Positions 49,169-60,310 of a DNA stretch of 64,000 nucleotides are shown in pieces. This DNA comes from Cervus elaphus (Eukaryota > Chordata > Mammalia > Artiodactyla > Cervidae). Position numbers and translations under genes: made by a program. Below the pieces are notes generated by a model that worked only from the letters and a program-made list of their open reading frames with translations, was not told the origin of the DNA and did not search any database. Every line of letters begins with the position of its first letter. Within the stretch, counting starts at the first letter, position 1. The stretch lies in NCBI RefSeq assembly GCF_910594005.1, contig NC_057835.1, positions 47,268,001-47,332,000 of the forward strand, in the 5' to 3' direction.

Positions 49169-49364
49169 CAGCTGTCCCCAACCTTTGTGGCGCCAGGGAC
49201 TAGTTTTGTGGAGACAATTTGACCATAGGCTGGGGTGGGGGGGCAATAATGGTTTGGGAATGATTCAAGAACATTACATGTATTGTGCACTTTATTTCTA
49301 TTATTATTATATCAGCTCCACCTTAGATCAGCAGGCCTTAGATCTCAGAGGTTGGGGACCCCTG
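49169..49364 (+). mobile_element. hAT-type MITE with perfect 8-bp target duplication
   Basis: Termini CAGCTGTCCCCAACCT and AGGTTGGGGACCCCTG form a 16-bp inverted repeat with two mismatches. The 8-bp duplication GCTTAAGT is at 49161-49168 and 49365-49372. The interior keeps ATTGTGCACTTTATTTCTAT. It is internally deleted relative to 26416-26885. Confidence 0.92.
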
Positions 49365-49436
49365 GCTTAAGTTACCTTTTATGCTGTACATAGCACCACC
49401 TTGAGGAAAACCACAGGAAATGCTATTTCACGTTGA

Positions 49437-49654
49437 CGTGCAAGGGTTTGTCGCTCAGTCTTGTCTGACTCTTTGTGGCCCCATGGACTGTAGCCCTCCA
49501 GGTTGCTCTGTCCATGGAATTCTCCAGGCAAGAATACTGGAGTGGGTTTCCATTCCCTTCTCCAGAGGATTTTCCCAACCCAGGGATCGAACCTGGGTCT
49601 CCCACCCCACCTTGCAGGCAAATTGTTTAACATTTGAGCCACCAGGGAAGCCCC
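49437..49654 (-). mobile_element. BovA SINE
   Basis: TCAGTCTTGTCTGACTCTTTG to TTTGAGCCACCAGGGAAGCCC, well preserved. Open frames through it on both strands are spurious. Confidence 0.94.
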
Positions 49655-50067
49655 GTTTCATGTGTAATAGATAGAGACCAATTCATTTACTGATTCATTC
49701 AACCTTCATTTACCAGGTACCAGCACTTCTAAGTATATTCAGCATCATTCTAGGTGCTTGGAATACAACAATAAATAAAAAATAAGAATAACCAAAAAAA
49801 AAAAAATTCCATCCTCTTAGAGCTTATTTATCAGGGCAAACAACTTTGCTTTAAATAATTCATGGTCATGTGTAAATTCATTTACAAACTTAAAAAATAT
49901 GCACTTTAAGATTTCAAAGGAAGCCTTTGTATGAAAAATAGACATAAAAGACTACTGTATATTTTCAAGTAGTTTTTTCACATAGGGATTTGGATAAATC
50001 ATAGGATTTTTTGGTACCACTCCATAGTCAATTCTAGAATTGTTTAAAATAAAAGGTATTCATTTGT
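49655..50067. other. Intergenic
   Basis: Possible decayed L2 near 49690-49850. No gene. Confidence 0.4.
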
Positions 50068-50705
50068 CAGTCAGTCAGTTCAGTCATTCAGTCGTGTCCG
50101 ACTCTTTGCGACCCCATGAATCACAGCACGCCAGGCCTCCCTGTCCATCACCAACTCCTGGAGTTTACCCAAACTCATGTCCATTGAGTCAGTGATGCCA
50201 TCCAGCCATCTCATCCTCTGTCGCCCCCTTCTCCTCCTGCCCCCAATCCCTCCTAGCATCAGGGTCTTTTTCAATGAGTCAGCTCTTCGCATCAGGTGGC
50301 CAAAGTACTGGAGTTTCAGCTTCAGCATCACTCCTTCCAGTGAACACCCAGGACTTATCTTCTTCAGGATGGACTGGTTGGATCTCCTTGCAGTCCAAGG
50401 GACTCTCAAGAGTCTTCTCCAACACCACAGTTCAAAAGCATCAGTTCTTTGGTGCTCAGCTTTCTTTAGAGTCCAACTCTCACATCCATACATGACCACT
50501 GGAAAAACCATAGCCTTGACTAGATGGACCTTTGTTGGCAAAGTGATGTCTCTGCTTTTTAATATGCTATCTAGGTTGGTCATAACTTTCCTTCCAAGGA
50601 GTAAGCATCTTTTAATTTCGTGGCTGCAATCACCATCTGCAGTGATTTTGGAGACCAAAAAAATAAAGTCAGACACTGTTTCCACTGTTTCCCCATTCAT
50701 TTGCA
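50068..50705 (-). mobile_element. BovB (RTE) 3' end, well preserved
   Basis: Antisense copy from the tail CAGTCAGTCAGTTCAGTC to GTTTCCCCATTCATTTGC. It carries an unbroken RT C-terminal frame and so is one of the younger copies here. Confidence 0.95.
50080..50700 (-). pseudogene. BovB ORF2 (reverse transcriptase) C-terminal fragment
   Basis: An uninterrupted 206-codon frame covers the C-terminal part of the RTE polyprotein after the catalytic RT core. Recognisable blocks are SDFIFL.SKITADGDCS, VFPVVMYGCESWTLKKAE, and GRRRRGRQRMRWLDGITDSM. The apurinic endonuclease and RT active site are missing, so it cannot act alone. Confidence 0.85.
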
Positions 50706-51189
50706 GCAGAAGCTAATTCTGATGTTTAAACCCTAGTGCTAATTGCCCTCGTTCACTTTTGGAAGAAGGCATAATGATTTACTGATCATCAATGGACTGT
50801 CCAAAGCAAACCAACTACAAACATCATCGACAAGGGCAAAAACCTGCTGGTGTTGTGAAAAGACTTAGCAATTCAAAGAGAGGAACTGAAGGACCAATCT
50901 GAACATTCAGCACAAAAAGCACCCAGCAAAAGAAATATATTCAGGAAGTAGGGATGAACTTTAAGAAAACCTCTTACTTACATTTTTAGTGAGAATTGAG
51001 ATGCTGTTATGTTGATTTAAAAATATCAATTGGAAAATAATAAGGGATTATTAAAAAGAGAAAGAAAACAAAAATAAAAGATATGTCCTATACCTCTTTC
51101 AGGACTGAGGCACACATCCATCCAGTCTTCAGAGATGTAGGCTTCTTTAGACTCACAGCTGTGAGTCCATCCTGGAATGATTCTTCAAG
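50706..51189. other. Intergenic
   Basis: No recognised gene or repeat. Confidence 0.4.
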
Positions 51190-51343
51190 CTGGCTTGAAG
51201 CTCAACATCAAAAAAAATCTAAGATCATGGCATCTGGTCCCATAACTTCATGGCAAATAGAAGGGGAAAAAGCGGAAGTAGTGGCAGATTTTATTTTCCT
51301 GGGCTCCAAAATAACTGCAGATGGTGACTGCAGCCCTGAAATT

Positions 51344-53228
51344 TTTTTTTTTTAAAATGTAAATGTTTATTTATGCATTTATTTACTCACTAAACAAATG
51401 ATTTTTGAATTTCAGAAACAATGCACACCAACGACAGTATAATACAAGACACAGCTCAGATTTAAGCTGAATAACCAAACCATGTAAATTACCGCAACTA
51501 ATACTTGCTAGTATTGAGAATATTGCATATTTTCAGTAACTTAAAAGTGAATCTCGTTAATTTGGTTCTTCTCTCTTTGTTTCTTAATGAGTCTTGCTAA
51601 TGGTTTGTCAATTTTGTTTATTTTTTCAAAAAACCAGCTTTTAGCTTTGTTGATTTTTGCTATGGTCTCTTTAGTTTCTTTTGCATTTATTTCTGCCCTG
51701 ATTTTTTTTTTTTAATTTTTTTATTAGTTGGAGGCTAATTACTTCACATTTCAGTGGGTTTTGTCATACATTGATATGAATCAGCCATAGATTTACACTT
51801 ATTCCCCATCCCGATCCCCCCTCCCATCTCCCTCTCCACCCGATTCCTCTGGGTCTTCCCAGTGCACCAGGCCGGAGCACTTGTCTCATGCATCCCACCT
51901 GGGCTGGTGATCTGTTTCACCATAGATAGTATACATGCTGTTCTTTTGAAACATCCCACCCTCACCTTCTCCCACAGAGTTCAAAAGTCTGTTCTGTATT
52001 TCTGTGTCTCTTTTTCTGTTTTGCATATAGGGTTATCGTTACCATCTTTCTAAATTCCATATATATGTGTTAGTATGCTGTAATGTTCTTTATCTTTCTG
52101 GCTTACTTCACTCTGTATAAGGGGCTCCAGTTTCATCCATCTCATTAGGACTGGTTCAAATGAATTCTTTTTGACGGCTGAGTAAAATTCCATGGTGTAT
52201 ATGTACCACAGCTTCCTTATCCATTCATCTGCTGATGGGCATCTAGGTTGCTTCCATGTCCTGGCTATTATAAACAGTGCTGCGATGAACATTGGGGTGC
52301 ATGTGTCTCTTTCAGATCTGGTTTCCTCAGTGTGTATGCCCAGAAGTGGTATTGCTGGGTCATATGGCAGTTCTATTTCCAGTTTTTTAAGGAATCTCCA
52401 CACTGTTTTCCATAGTGGCTGTACTAGTTTGCATTCCCACCAACAGTGTAAGAGGGTTCCCTTTTCTCCACAGCCTCTCCAGCATTTATTGCTTGTAGAC
52501 TTTTGGATAGCAGCCATCCTGACTGGCGTGTAATGGTACCTCATTGTGGTTTTGATTTGCATTTCTCTAATAATGAGTGATGTTGAGCACCTTTTCATGT
52601 GTTTGTTAGCCATCTGTATGTCTTCTTTGGAGAAATGTCTGTTTAGTTCTTTGGCCCACTTTTTGATTGGGTCATTTATTTTTCTGGAATTGAGCTGCAG
52701 GAGTTGCTTGTATATTTTTGAGATTAATCCTTTGTCTGTTTCTTCATTTGCTATTATTTTCTCCCAATCTGACGGCTGTCTTTTCACCTTACTTATAGTT
52801 TCTTTTGTAGTGCAAAAGCTTTTAAGTTTCATTAGATCCCATTTGTTTAGTTTTGCTTTTATTTCCAATATTCTGGGAGGTGGGTCATAGAGGATCTTGC
52901 TGTGATTTATGTCGGAGAGTGTTTTGCCTATGTTCTCCTCTAGGAGTTTTATAGTTTCTGGTCTTACATTTAGATCTTTAATCCATTTTGAGTTTATTTT
53001 TGTGTATGGTGTTAGAAAGTGTTCTAGTTTCATTCTTTTGCAAATGGTTGACCAGTTTTCCCAGCACCACTTGTTAAAGAGGTTGTCTTTTTTCCATTGT
53101 ATATCCTTGCCTCCTTTGTCAAAGATAAGGTGTCCATAGGTTCGTGGATTTATCTCTGGGCTTTCTATTCTGTTCCATTGATCTATATTTCTGTCTTTGT
53201 GTCAGTACCACACTGTCTTGATGACTGT
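51344..53228 (-). mobile_element. 5'-truncated L1 with target duplication and apparent 3' transduction
   Basis: A perfect 15-bp duplication TGCAGCCCTGAAATT (51329-51343 and 53229-53243) bounds the insert. On the minus strand it reads: L1 ORF2 3' part from 53228, L1 3' UTR to about 51714, an internal A12 (51702-51713), about 350 bp of other sequence (51354-51701), and a terminal poly(A) (51342-51353). Confidence 0.92.
52050..53033 (-). pseudogene. L1 ORF2p C-terminal fragment
   Basis: A 327-codon unbroken frame holds the end of L1 ORF2p, including the cysteine-rich motif CWRGCGEKGTLLHCWWEC (C-x3-C-x7-H-x4-C), the YDPAIPLLGI block, and LWYIYTMEFYSAVKKN near the end. Endonuclease and RT domains are absent through 5' truncation. 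The intact frame indicates a recent insertion. Confidence 0.9.
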
Positions 53229-53582
53229 TGCAGCCCTGAAATTAAAAGATGCTTGCTCCTTAGAAGGAAAGTTATGAAAAACTTAGTGCATTAAAAAGTA
53301 GAGACATCACTTTGTCAACAAAGGTCCATATAGTCAAAGCTATAGTTTTTCCAGTAGTCATGTATGGATGTGAGAGCCAGACCATAAAGAAGGCTGAATG
53401 CCAAAGAATTGATGCTTTTGAACTGTGGTGTTGGAGAAGACTTTTAAGACTGTCTTGCACTTCAGGGAGATCAAACCAGTCAGGCCTAAAGGAAATATTG
53501 TACTTTTCATTGCCTGAAGCTTTATTTTCCATTTATCTTATTATGCTCGGGTTTTTGTTAAATCCTTGGGCATTTCAGCTTA

Positions 53583-53912
53583 AAGGTATATCCCATTTTA
53601 TTGTGCTTGAGTTTGTTGCTTTTTGCAGATACTGTATTTTTTTCTTTTCTTTTACAAATTAAAGCTTTATGGAAACCCTGCATTAAGAAAATTTACCAGA
53701 TCAGAGCCTTCTTTTCAATAGCATTAATTTTTAAATTAAGGTTTATATGTTGTTTTCTCAGATATAATGCTGTTGTGCACTTTGTAAACTACCATATAGT
53801 GTAAATTTAACTTTTATATGCTTTCAGAAACAAAAAAAATATGACTCACTTTATTGAGATATTTTCTTTATTGTGGTGGTCTGAAAGCACCTCCAAGTTA
53901 TGCCTGTACTGA
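53583..53912 (+). mobile_element. Tigger1-type DNA transposon, internally deleted
   Basis: One end reads GGTATATCCCATTTTATTGTGC and the other TTTATTGTGGTGGTCTGAAAG..TATGCCTGTA, matching the two ends of Tigger1 (mariner/pogo class). Interior pieces ACAAATTAAAGCTTTATGG and ATAATGCTGTTGTGCACTTT are also Tigger1-like. The transposase region is missing. Confidence 0.8.
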
Positions 53913-54223
53913 TATATTTTGAAGAAATTTTAGTCTGTGTCAGCTAGTTGCATCATCTCTGGGTCTGTTACTATTGATAGATTTTCCCCCTCATTATATA
54001 TCTTATTTTCTATCCCTTTTTTTGGTTGTGTTTTAATTATTTTGTTTATTTAATTATTTAATAATTATTTAATTATTTTGTTACATAGTGAATGTAAAAA
54101 TTGGTGAGTATCTGAATGCTGTCTTCCTTGAAAGAGTATTGGTCTTTATTCTCACAGGAACTTAAGTTACTGGCAGATTAGCTTAATTCTTCCAAGGCTT
54201 TTTTTTTTCCTTAATGTTTGTTA

Positions 54224-54578
54224 AAGTGGTGCTGGAAAACACTCTTAAGAGTCCTTTGGACAGCAAGGAGATCAAACTAGTCAATCCTAAATGAAATCAA
54301 CCCTGAGTATTCAATGGAAGAAGGATTGATGCTGAAGCTGAAGTTTCAGTACTTTGGCCACCTGATGCGAAGAGCTGACTCACTGGAAAAGACCCTGATG
54401 CTGGGAAAGATTGAGGGCAAGAGGATAAGGGAAAGACAGAGGATGAGATGGTTGGATGGCATCACCAACTCAATGACATGAGTCTGAGCAAACTCCAGGA
54501 GACAGTGAAGGACGAGGAAGCCAGGCATGCTGCCATTCATGGGGTCATGACAAGTCCATGACTGAGTGACTGACAACA
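54224..54578 (+). mobile_element. BovB (RTE) 3' end
   Basis: GTGGTGCTGGAAAACACTCTT to CATGACTGAGTGACTGACAAC. It overlaps in content with 53229-53500, so it is a different copy. Confidence 0.9.
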
Positions 54579-55240
54579 ATAACAAAGGTGGTCTAACCTC
54601 ACCCTTACTCTAGGAATAGTTTAGGGCTAGTAACAAAAAAAGACTGTTCTGGGGTCTTTCTGAATGCTGTAATTGAATGTCAAAGGGCTCCACTCTGACT
54701 GGCCAGAGCTTAAACAACTCCCTGCCCTGTATGAGCACTGTGAGTTGTTCAGTTTACGGCCCTTTGGCCATTCTTTCTATGGTCTCTGAAGTTTTATTCC
54801 AGTATAAGCAGCTGAGGATTTTGCCAAGAAGGAGAAGGACCTTTAATAGATTTCTAGAGCTCTTTTTTCTATAAATCTTTCCTCACCAGAGCCCTGCCCT
54901 GCATCTTCCAGCTGACTCAAACTCTCTACTTTTTGATCTCTGTCTTCTCAGCTCAGTGAGCCTACTATCTTCTTGTGATTCGCCTCTGTACACTCCCACT
55001 GGGGAAGTGTCCCCAGGCAGAAAGCTGGGACAATGGTGAGGTTTCCCTCAAGTGTTTCCCTTCTCTGAAACATCATGGCCCTATATTTCCTGTAAATTCA
55101 ATATCTAAAAATGCTTCATATACTTTATCCAGCATCCTAGCCATTTATGGTGCAAAGGTAAGTCCAAATCCTCGTCAGTATATTCTGGCTAGATCAAATT
55201 TTCTTTTTATCTCATCTGCACTTGCAATACAGGGTGAGTG
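54579..55240. other. Intergenic
   Basis: Nothing recognised. The 88-codon frame at 54975-55241 has no family resemblance. Confidence 0.4.
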
Positions 55241-55361
55241 AGGGCATGGCAACCCACTCCAGTATTCTTGCCTGGAGAATCCCATGGACAGAGGAGGCTG
55301 GTGGGCTACAGTCCATGGGGTCGCAAAGAGTCAGACATGACTGAGTGACTAAGCACACACC
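55241..55361 (+). mobile_element. Truncated Bov-tA SINE
   Basis: 3' half only, GGGCATGGCAACCCACTCCAG to GACTGAGTGACTAAGCACA. Confidence 0.92.
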
Positions 55362-55917
55362 TAGTAAAGTATTGGGACTTTCTGTTTATTTTTTTGGTAA
55401 TAGTGACCCCTGAATACCAAGCACAAATTTATCACATGTGAAACATAGGAATGCAAGATGTAATATCTTGTGTTTGGCAATCTTTATTTTGTCTATTCCC
55501 TTGAGGAGAGTCTAAAATGTGTTTCAAAATTATAAAGTCCTGGAAAGCCCACAGTTTGCAATAGAACAATTCAGGTCAGCACAGCCTTCAATCTAGATTC
55601 CAGTTCCTTTCTTCTCTTGTAGTACTACACTTCATTTTTTGTTTGTTTGTTTTTTTCCCTAGAGAGTTACTGTCTCCTGCGCAGATGCAAGCATTCAAAG
55701 AGGCAGTGTGTTGTACTGATGGATATTAACATCTCAAGTCTCTAATTGTCAGCACATACCTCCATTCCCCCTACTCCATTAAGGATGGACAAAGAGGAAA
55801 AGCTATGTCTTCTCCTGCATTAGGACCTCAGATACATGTTCCTGAAGAACTCTAATCTCATAAAACAGGCGATATGCTTTACTGAAGTGAGCATCTATAC
55901 TCATTAGTATATGCATG
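55362..55917. other. Intergenic
   Basis: No gene or named repeat. Confidence 0.4.
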
Positions 55918-56085
55918 CATGTGTGCTAAGCCCACCAGCCTCCTCTCTCCATGGGGATTCTCTAGGCAAGAATACTGGAGTGGGTTGCCATGCCCTCCTC
56001 TAAGGAATCCTCTCAAACCAGGGATAGAACCCAGGTCTCCCACATTGCAGGCAAATTCTTTACCATCTGAGCCACCAAGGAAGGG
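55918..56085 (-). mobile_element. BovA SINE with internal deletion
   Basis: The GTGTGCTAAG head joins directly to CCCACCAGCCTCCTC, losing about 40 bp, and ends ATCTGAGCCACCAAGGAAG. Confidence 0.9.
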
Positions 56086-57270
56086 CATACTTTACTATAG
56101 GCACTGAAATAATAGTAATAGCATTCTGGAGATTAAATTATTCTTCCATTCCTTCTCTATCCTTTGTTAGCCTTCAATATCTTTTAAAATAAAGCGTAAC
56201 ACACAATTAGAAATAATCCTGGCTTTAAGCATAATCTCAGAAGTAAAGCTGAAAGCCTTACTTTTCTTTCAAAGCCTTTTATCTGACTTCAGTGTTACTT
56301 AGTGATTGAGGGCAAAGCCTTTATAATGTGATAGCCTGGGATCCTGGATGTGTCATCAGTATCTCCATAATCTTGGGTATTTTTTAACTTCAGTGACCTA
56401 GTACATGTCTTAACACATAGTAGGCAGTCTATACCAGTTAGAACAAGTAGAAACCACACAGCAAAGAGATTTTAGTATAAGAAATGGTTGAAGCTGGTAT
56501 TAGAGAACTAAAAATGTCACAGAGATAACAGAGAGAGAGTAAGCAGCAGAATTCAGCTACTAACCCTATGGGTTGCAGGAACAGAGGAAGAGGAATGGGG
56601 TTTTAGACTTTAATAGCTTGGAGGAAGCCTCCCATATGCTGGGACTCAGACTTCAGAGTAGAAGGCTCACTGCTCAGCTGGTGCTGGTATCCCCTGAGTA
56701 TGTGAAGAGACTGGGTTAGTGAATGAGCTTATTTCAATTTGTTTCCCTCCTCTCAGGGATTCCTGTTCTAATTTTTCTGGAGTCCTGTGTCTTACAAACC
56801 AGTGTTTCATAGAATGGGTGTGTTTTTCTGTTGTTTCAGGTGGGAAGTAAATTTGACCCCTACTACTGGATCGTGGCCAGGAAGCAAGTTTCTATAGTGT
56901 TTTCTAAGTAAATAAATTAGCCACTTTGGGCAATCAGTTTAGCGGGTTTTTATGTCGTATTTGGTTTTCCAGTGAATTTATGAAATCAGACATTATATGC
57001 CATCGCTTAGAGGCAATGTTACTTATTAACATACATCTCCCTAAAATCTAAGACCAAAATGTTTTAAATCATGCTTAGCATTCTCCTTTCAAATTCAATC
57101 CATCTGTAAATTCTGTTTACTCTAATTTAGAACTGTATTCCAAATTCCAAGACCTCTTGGTATCCCCACTGCCATCTCTATTGCAAGTCACATCATCAAC
57201 ATACCTGGATTATTGTTTCAACTTCCTGATTGATCTGCTTAAATGACAGGCTCATTCCCTAACTCCCTCA
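56086..57270. other. Intergenic
   Basis: Possible MIR at about 56300-56450. Otherwise nothing recognised. Confidence 0.4.
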
Positions 57271-57487
57271 TGTGCCATGTCACTTTAGTCATGTCTGACC
57301 CTTTGCAACTCTATGGACTGTAGCCCACCAGGCTCCTCTGTCTATGAGATTATCCTGGCAAGAATACTGGAGTGGATTTCTATGTGCTCTTCCAGGGGCT
57401 CTTCCCAACCCATGGACTGAACCTACATCTCTTACATCTCCTAAATTGGCAGGTGAATTCTTTACCCTTGTGCCACCTGGGAACTCC
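57271..57487 (-). mobile_element. BovA SINE
   Basis: TGTCACTTTAGTCATGTCTG to TGTGCCACCTGGGAACTCCC. Confidence 0.92.
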
Positions 57488-57752
57488 CTCCTAGCTTTAC
57501 TCAAATGTCATATTTTTTCTTCCTACCAGCATAACCCAGCACTACTTCAGACTGCCAGCAGCAGTAGGTTGCAGTAGCTGCATTTGATTTCAGTTCTGTC
57601 TTCCAACTCTCTCAGAACCATGGCGTCCCAGCAGAGAAACCAGCCCCACTCATATGGAGTCTCCTCCTCAGAAGTCTGGGTCTCAACCCCACCGGTCTCT
57701 CATGAAGGTGGCTCTCAGCAGACGGGAAGTGAGTAAAAGGTGTCCTATAGAA

Positions 57753-58008
57753 CACTGGTCCCCAACATCTTTGGCATCAGGGACAGGTTTCATGGAAGAC
57801 AATTTTTCCACAGATGGGCAGCGGAGGTGGGATGCAGGGATGGGAAAGGATGGTTCAGATGCTAATACCCAGTGCAAGCAATGGGGAACCATGAGGAGAG
57901 GTAGGGGAAACTTTGCTCTCTTGCCCCCTGCTCACCTCCTGTTGTACATCCTGGTCCCTAACAGGCTGAGATCGGTACCAGTCTTCTGCTGGGTATGGGA
58001 GACTTGTG
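57753..58008 (+). mobile_element. hAT-type MITE
   Basis: CACTGGTCCCCAACATCTTTGG start with the GGCATCAGGGACAGGTTTCA block. It is flanked by CTATAGAA (57745-57752) and CTCTAGAA (58009-58016), an 8-bp duplication with one mismatch. Same family as 49169-49364. Confidence 0.85.
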
Positions 58009-58016
58009 CTCTAGAA

Positions 58017-58642
58017 CTTGGCTAGAACATGGGAAAAGCCGATGGAATCATGCAGGGGATTTTGGGACCTCCTGAACAAACAGGAGAGTTCTGAATTGAT
58101 CTGTTTTATACATTAAGGCTCTGCATACAATTTATTTGGCAAAACTGTCAATTAATTGAAAAAAAAAGGTGTTAAAAACTGCCTGTGACCAAAATCAGGT
58201 CAATAAGTTATGCAGTGTATATGAGGAAGTGCTCAGATCACAAAATAAAGCAGGTAAAATTCTTTGCCATAAGGCTTAAACGAGTCTCTTTCTGTCAGCT
58301 AGAGTGATGTATGTATCTGGTCCTAGACTGGATTCAGTATATTCATTTTATTAAATGTCAAAGCTCACCAACAATCCTGCTCAAGGTAGGTTTAGACCAG
58401 TGGCTTTAGTTTTCCTTTCATTTTGTCTATAGGATTCCAAATGGTCTCTAGCAATTGCCAAGAACAAATCCACTCTAGACACCAGAGAGCAGTCAGAACT
58501 GGGACAACCACAGACAAGACCTTGCACCTTTGTCCTCAAGGGCACCTCAGTTCTCCAACCTCTTGAATGGGAAATTCTATTTTATGAGCCTCAGAGCCCT
58601 GTCTCATGCTAACAGCATCTTTCTGTGACTTCTCCATACTGA
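58017..58642. other. Intergenic
   Basis: No gene or named repeat. Confidence 0.4.
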
Positions 58643-58855
58643 AAGAAAGTGAAAGTGAAGTTGCTCAGTCATGTCTGACTCTTTGTGACCCTAAGGGCTG
58701 TAGCCTGCCTGGCTCTTCTGTCCATGGGGTTCTCCAGGCAAGAATACTGGAGTGGGCTGCCATTTCCTTCTCCAGGGCATCTTCCCGACCCAAGGATCGA
58801 ACCTGGATCTCCTACATTGCAGGTAGACTCTTTACCATCTGAGCCACCAGGGAAT
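58643..58855 (-). mobile_element. BovA/BOV-A2 SINE
   Basis: GAAAGTGAAAGTGAAGTTGC to ATCTGAGCCACCAGGGAATC. The head is BOV-A2 linker-like. Confidence 0.93.
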
Positions 58856-59759
58856 CTGTGTCAAGGTAAAATTTCCCAGATTCATAGTATGCAACTGTAG
58901 TTTTCCACTGACTCTTAAAGATACTTCTCATCTACAAATGCTAAACTAAAACTTACTTGACCTTCCGTTCTCTTAGTTAGCTCCTCCAGTCCCTGAATCT
59001 TGGATTTTATCCCTTTTGTTTGGTACACTGAGCAAGGATTTCCTGACAAATCTGTCTCACTCAAGGATAGATTAGTCATGGTTTGGTTGCTTTTGCTTCT
59101 TAAATCTTCAGCTCCAAAAGGTGATCTTTCTGAACAGTTGAGGGCATGAGAGTTTAGGTAGGGCAGGTTTCTCAGGCTTTACAAGCTCAGATTAATTATT
59201 TTAACTATGCATTTATTTATCTTATTATTACATAGAAAGACTCTCAAAGAAACTCTAATCTTGATTTCTGGGAGAGGCATTCTGGCATCATGGTTAGAGA
59301 ACTTGTGTTACTTGGAGTCACAGAGACCTTGCTGTGAACTTTGTTCATGGTATTGATGAGCTTAGGAACTTCAGGCAAAAAAAATTAACCCCCCTATGTT
59401 GTAGTTTATACTTTTGTTAGTACTTCACAGAAGAGAAAGAAGATGAGGTTTGCACAAAAAAGTGGTAAACACAATGTCTGGCCTTAATATCTACTCAAAA
59501 AACAGCCTGCTATTAATATTATTATTTTCCATCTCAAATTATCAACTGAATTACTCAAATGGAACTTCATTTTTATAAATGTGTTTACCAGATAGAAAAT
59601 GCTCAGCATTGTTAATTCCACTGTTTAATAAAACCCAAATATCCTTCCTTTCTGTAGTCAGTGGTTTTCTGATTTCTATTCTAGTAATATTTTGGCCAAA
59701 TCTGAATCAAAGAATAAAATTTTTAAAAAACAATGAAAATACTTTAAACATTTTTAATA
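58856..59759. other. Intergenic
   Basis: Probable MIR at 59270-59400 (GCATCATGGTTAGAGAACTTG, GTCACAGAGACCTTG). Nothing else recognised. Confidence 0.4.
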
Positions 59760-59930
59760 TTTATTTTTTGGCTGTGCCAGATCTTAGTTGAAGCACATGG
59801 CATCTTCAACCTTCGTTGCAGTAGTTGCAGCATTGGGCATGTGGAATCTATTAATAGTTCCCCGACTGGGGCTTGAACTCCCTGCATTGGGACCAGGGAG
59901 CCTTAGCCACTGAACCATCAGGGAAGTCAA
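59760..59930 (-). mobile_element. CHR-type SINE (antisense)
   Basis: TTTATTTTTTGGCTGTGCCAG to GCCACTGAACCATCAGGGAAGTC, including the reversed tRNA-like B-box segment. Confidence 0.85.
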
Positions 59931-60188
59931 AAACTTTCCTTAGGAAATACTTAGGAAATACAGGCCAGGTCATGTCTTTCTAGAAATACCTCCATGTATC
60001 CTGAATAATGATCATTGACTTGAACTGTGTTGGTGCAGTCCACACCAAGGCTGCAGCCCAGAAGGCTGTGTCCCTAGGAGTGATGGGAAGGAGGACACAG
60101 GGTCCACCTGTTCTCCTGCAACCACGACTGCTGTCCTCATCCTTGCTGCTCCTGCCACCTTGATTGTTAATATTCTTTCCTCCTGAGC

Positions 60189-60310
60189 TAGTAGGAAATG
60201 GTAATCTACTCCAGTATTCTTGCCTGGAAGATTCCACGGACAGAGGAGCCTGGCAGGCTATAGTCTATGGGATCGCAAGAGTCAGACTAGTCAGACTAGA
60301 CCACCACCAC
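60189..60310 (+). mobile_element. Truncated Bov-tA SINE
   Basis: GGAAATGGTAATCTACTCCAG to GGGATCGCAAGAGTCAGACTA, with a duplicated GTCAGACTA and a CAC tail. Confidence 0.9.

Larger units (their letters stand above)
51190..53500 (+). mobile_element. BovB (RTE) fragment split by an L1
   Basis: BovB text runs 51190-51343 (CTTCATGGCAAATAGAAGGG, CCAAAATAACTGCAGATGG) and continues at 53229-53500 (AAAAGATGCTTGCTCCTTAG, TTTTCCAGTAGTCATGTATG). Between them is the L1 at 51344-53228. Confidence 0.92.

Noticed and set aside
50177..50716. 179-codon + strand frame
   Set aside because: Reverse-strand shadow of the BovB reverse-transcriptase fragment.
57654..58025. 123-codon + frame
   Set aside because: Mostly reads through the hAT-type MITE at 57753-58008.
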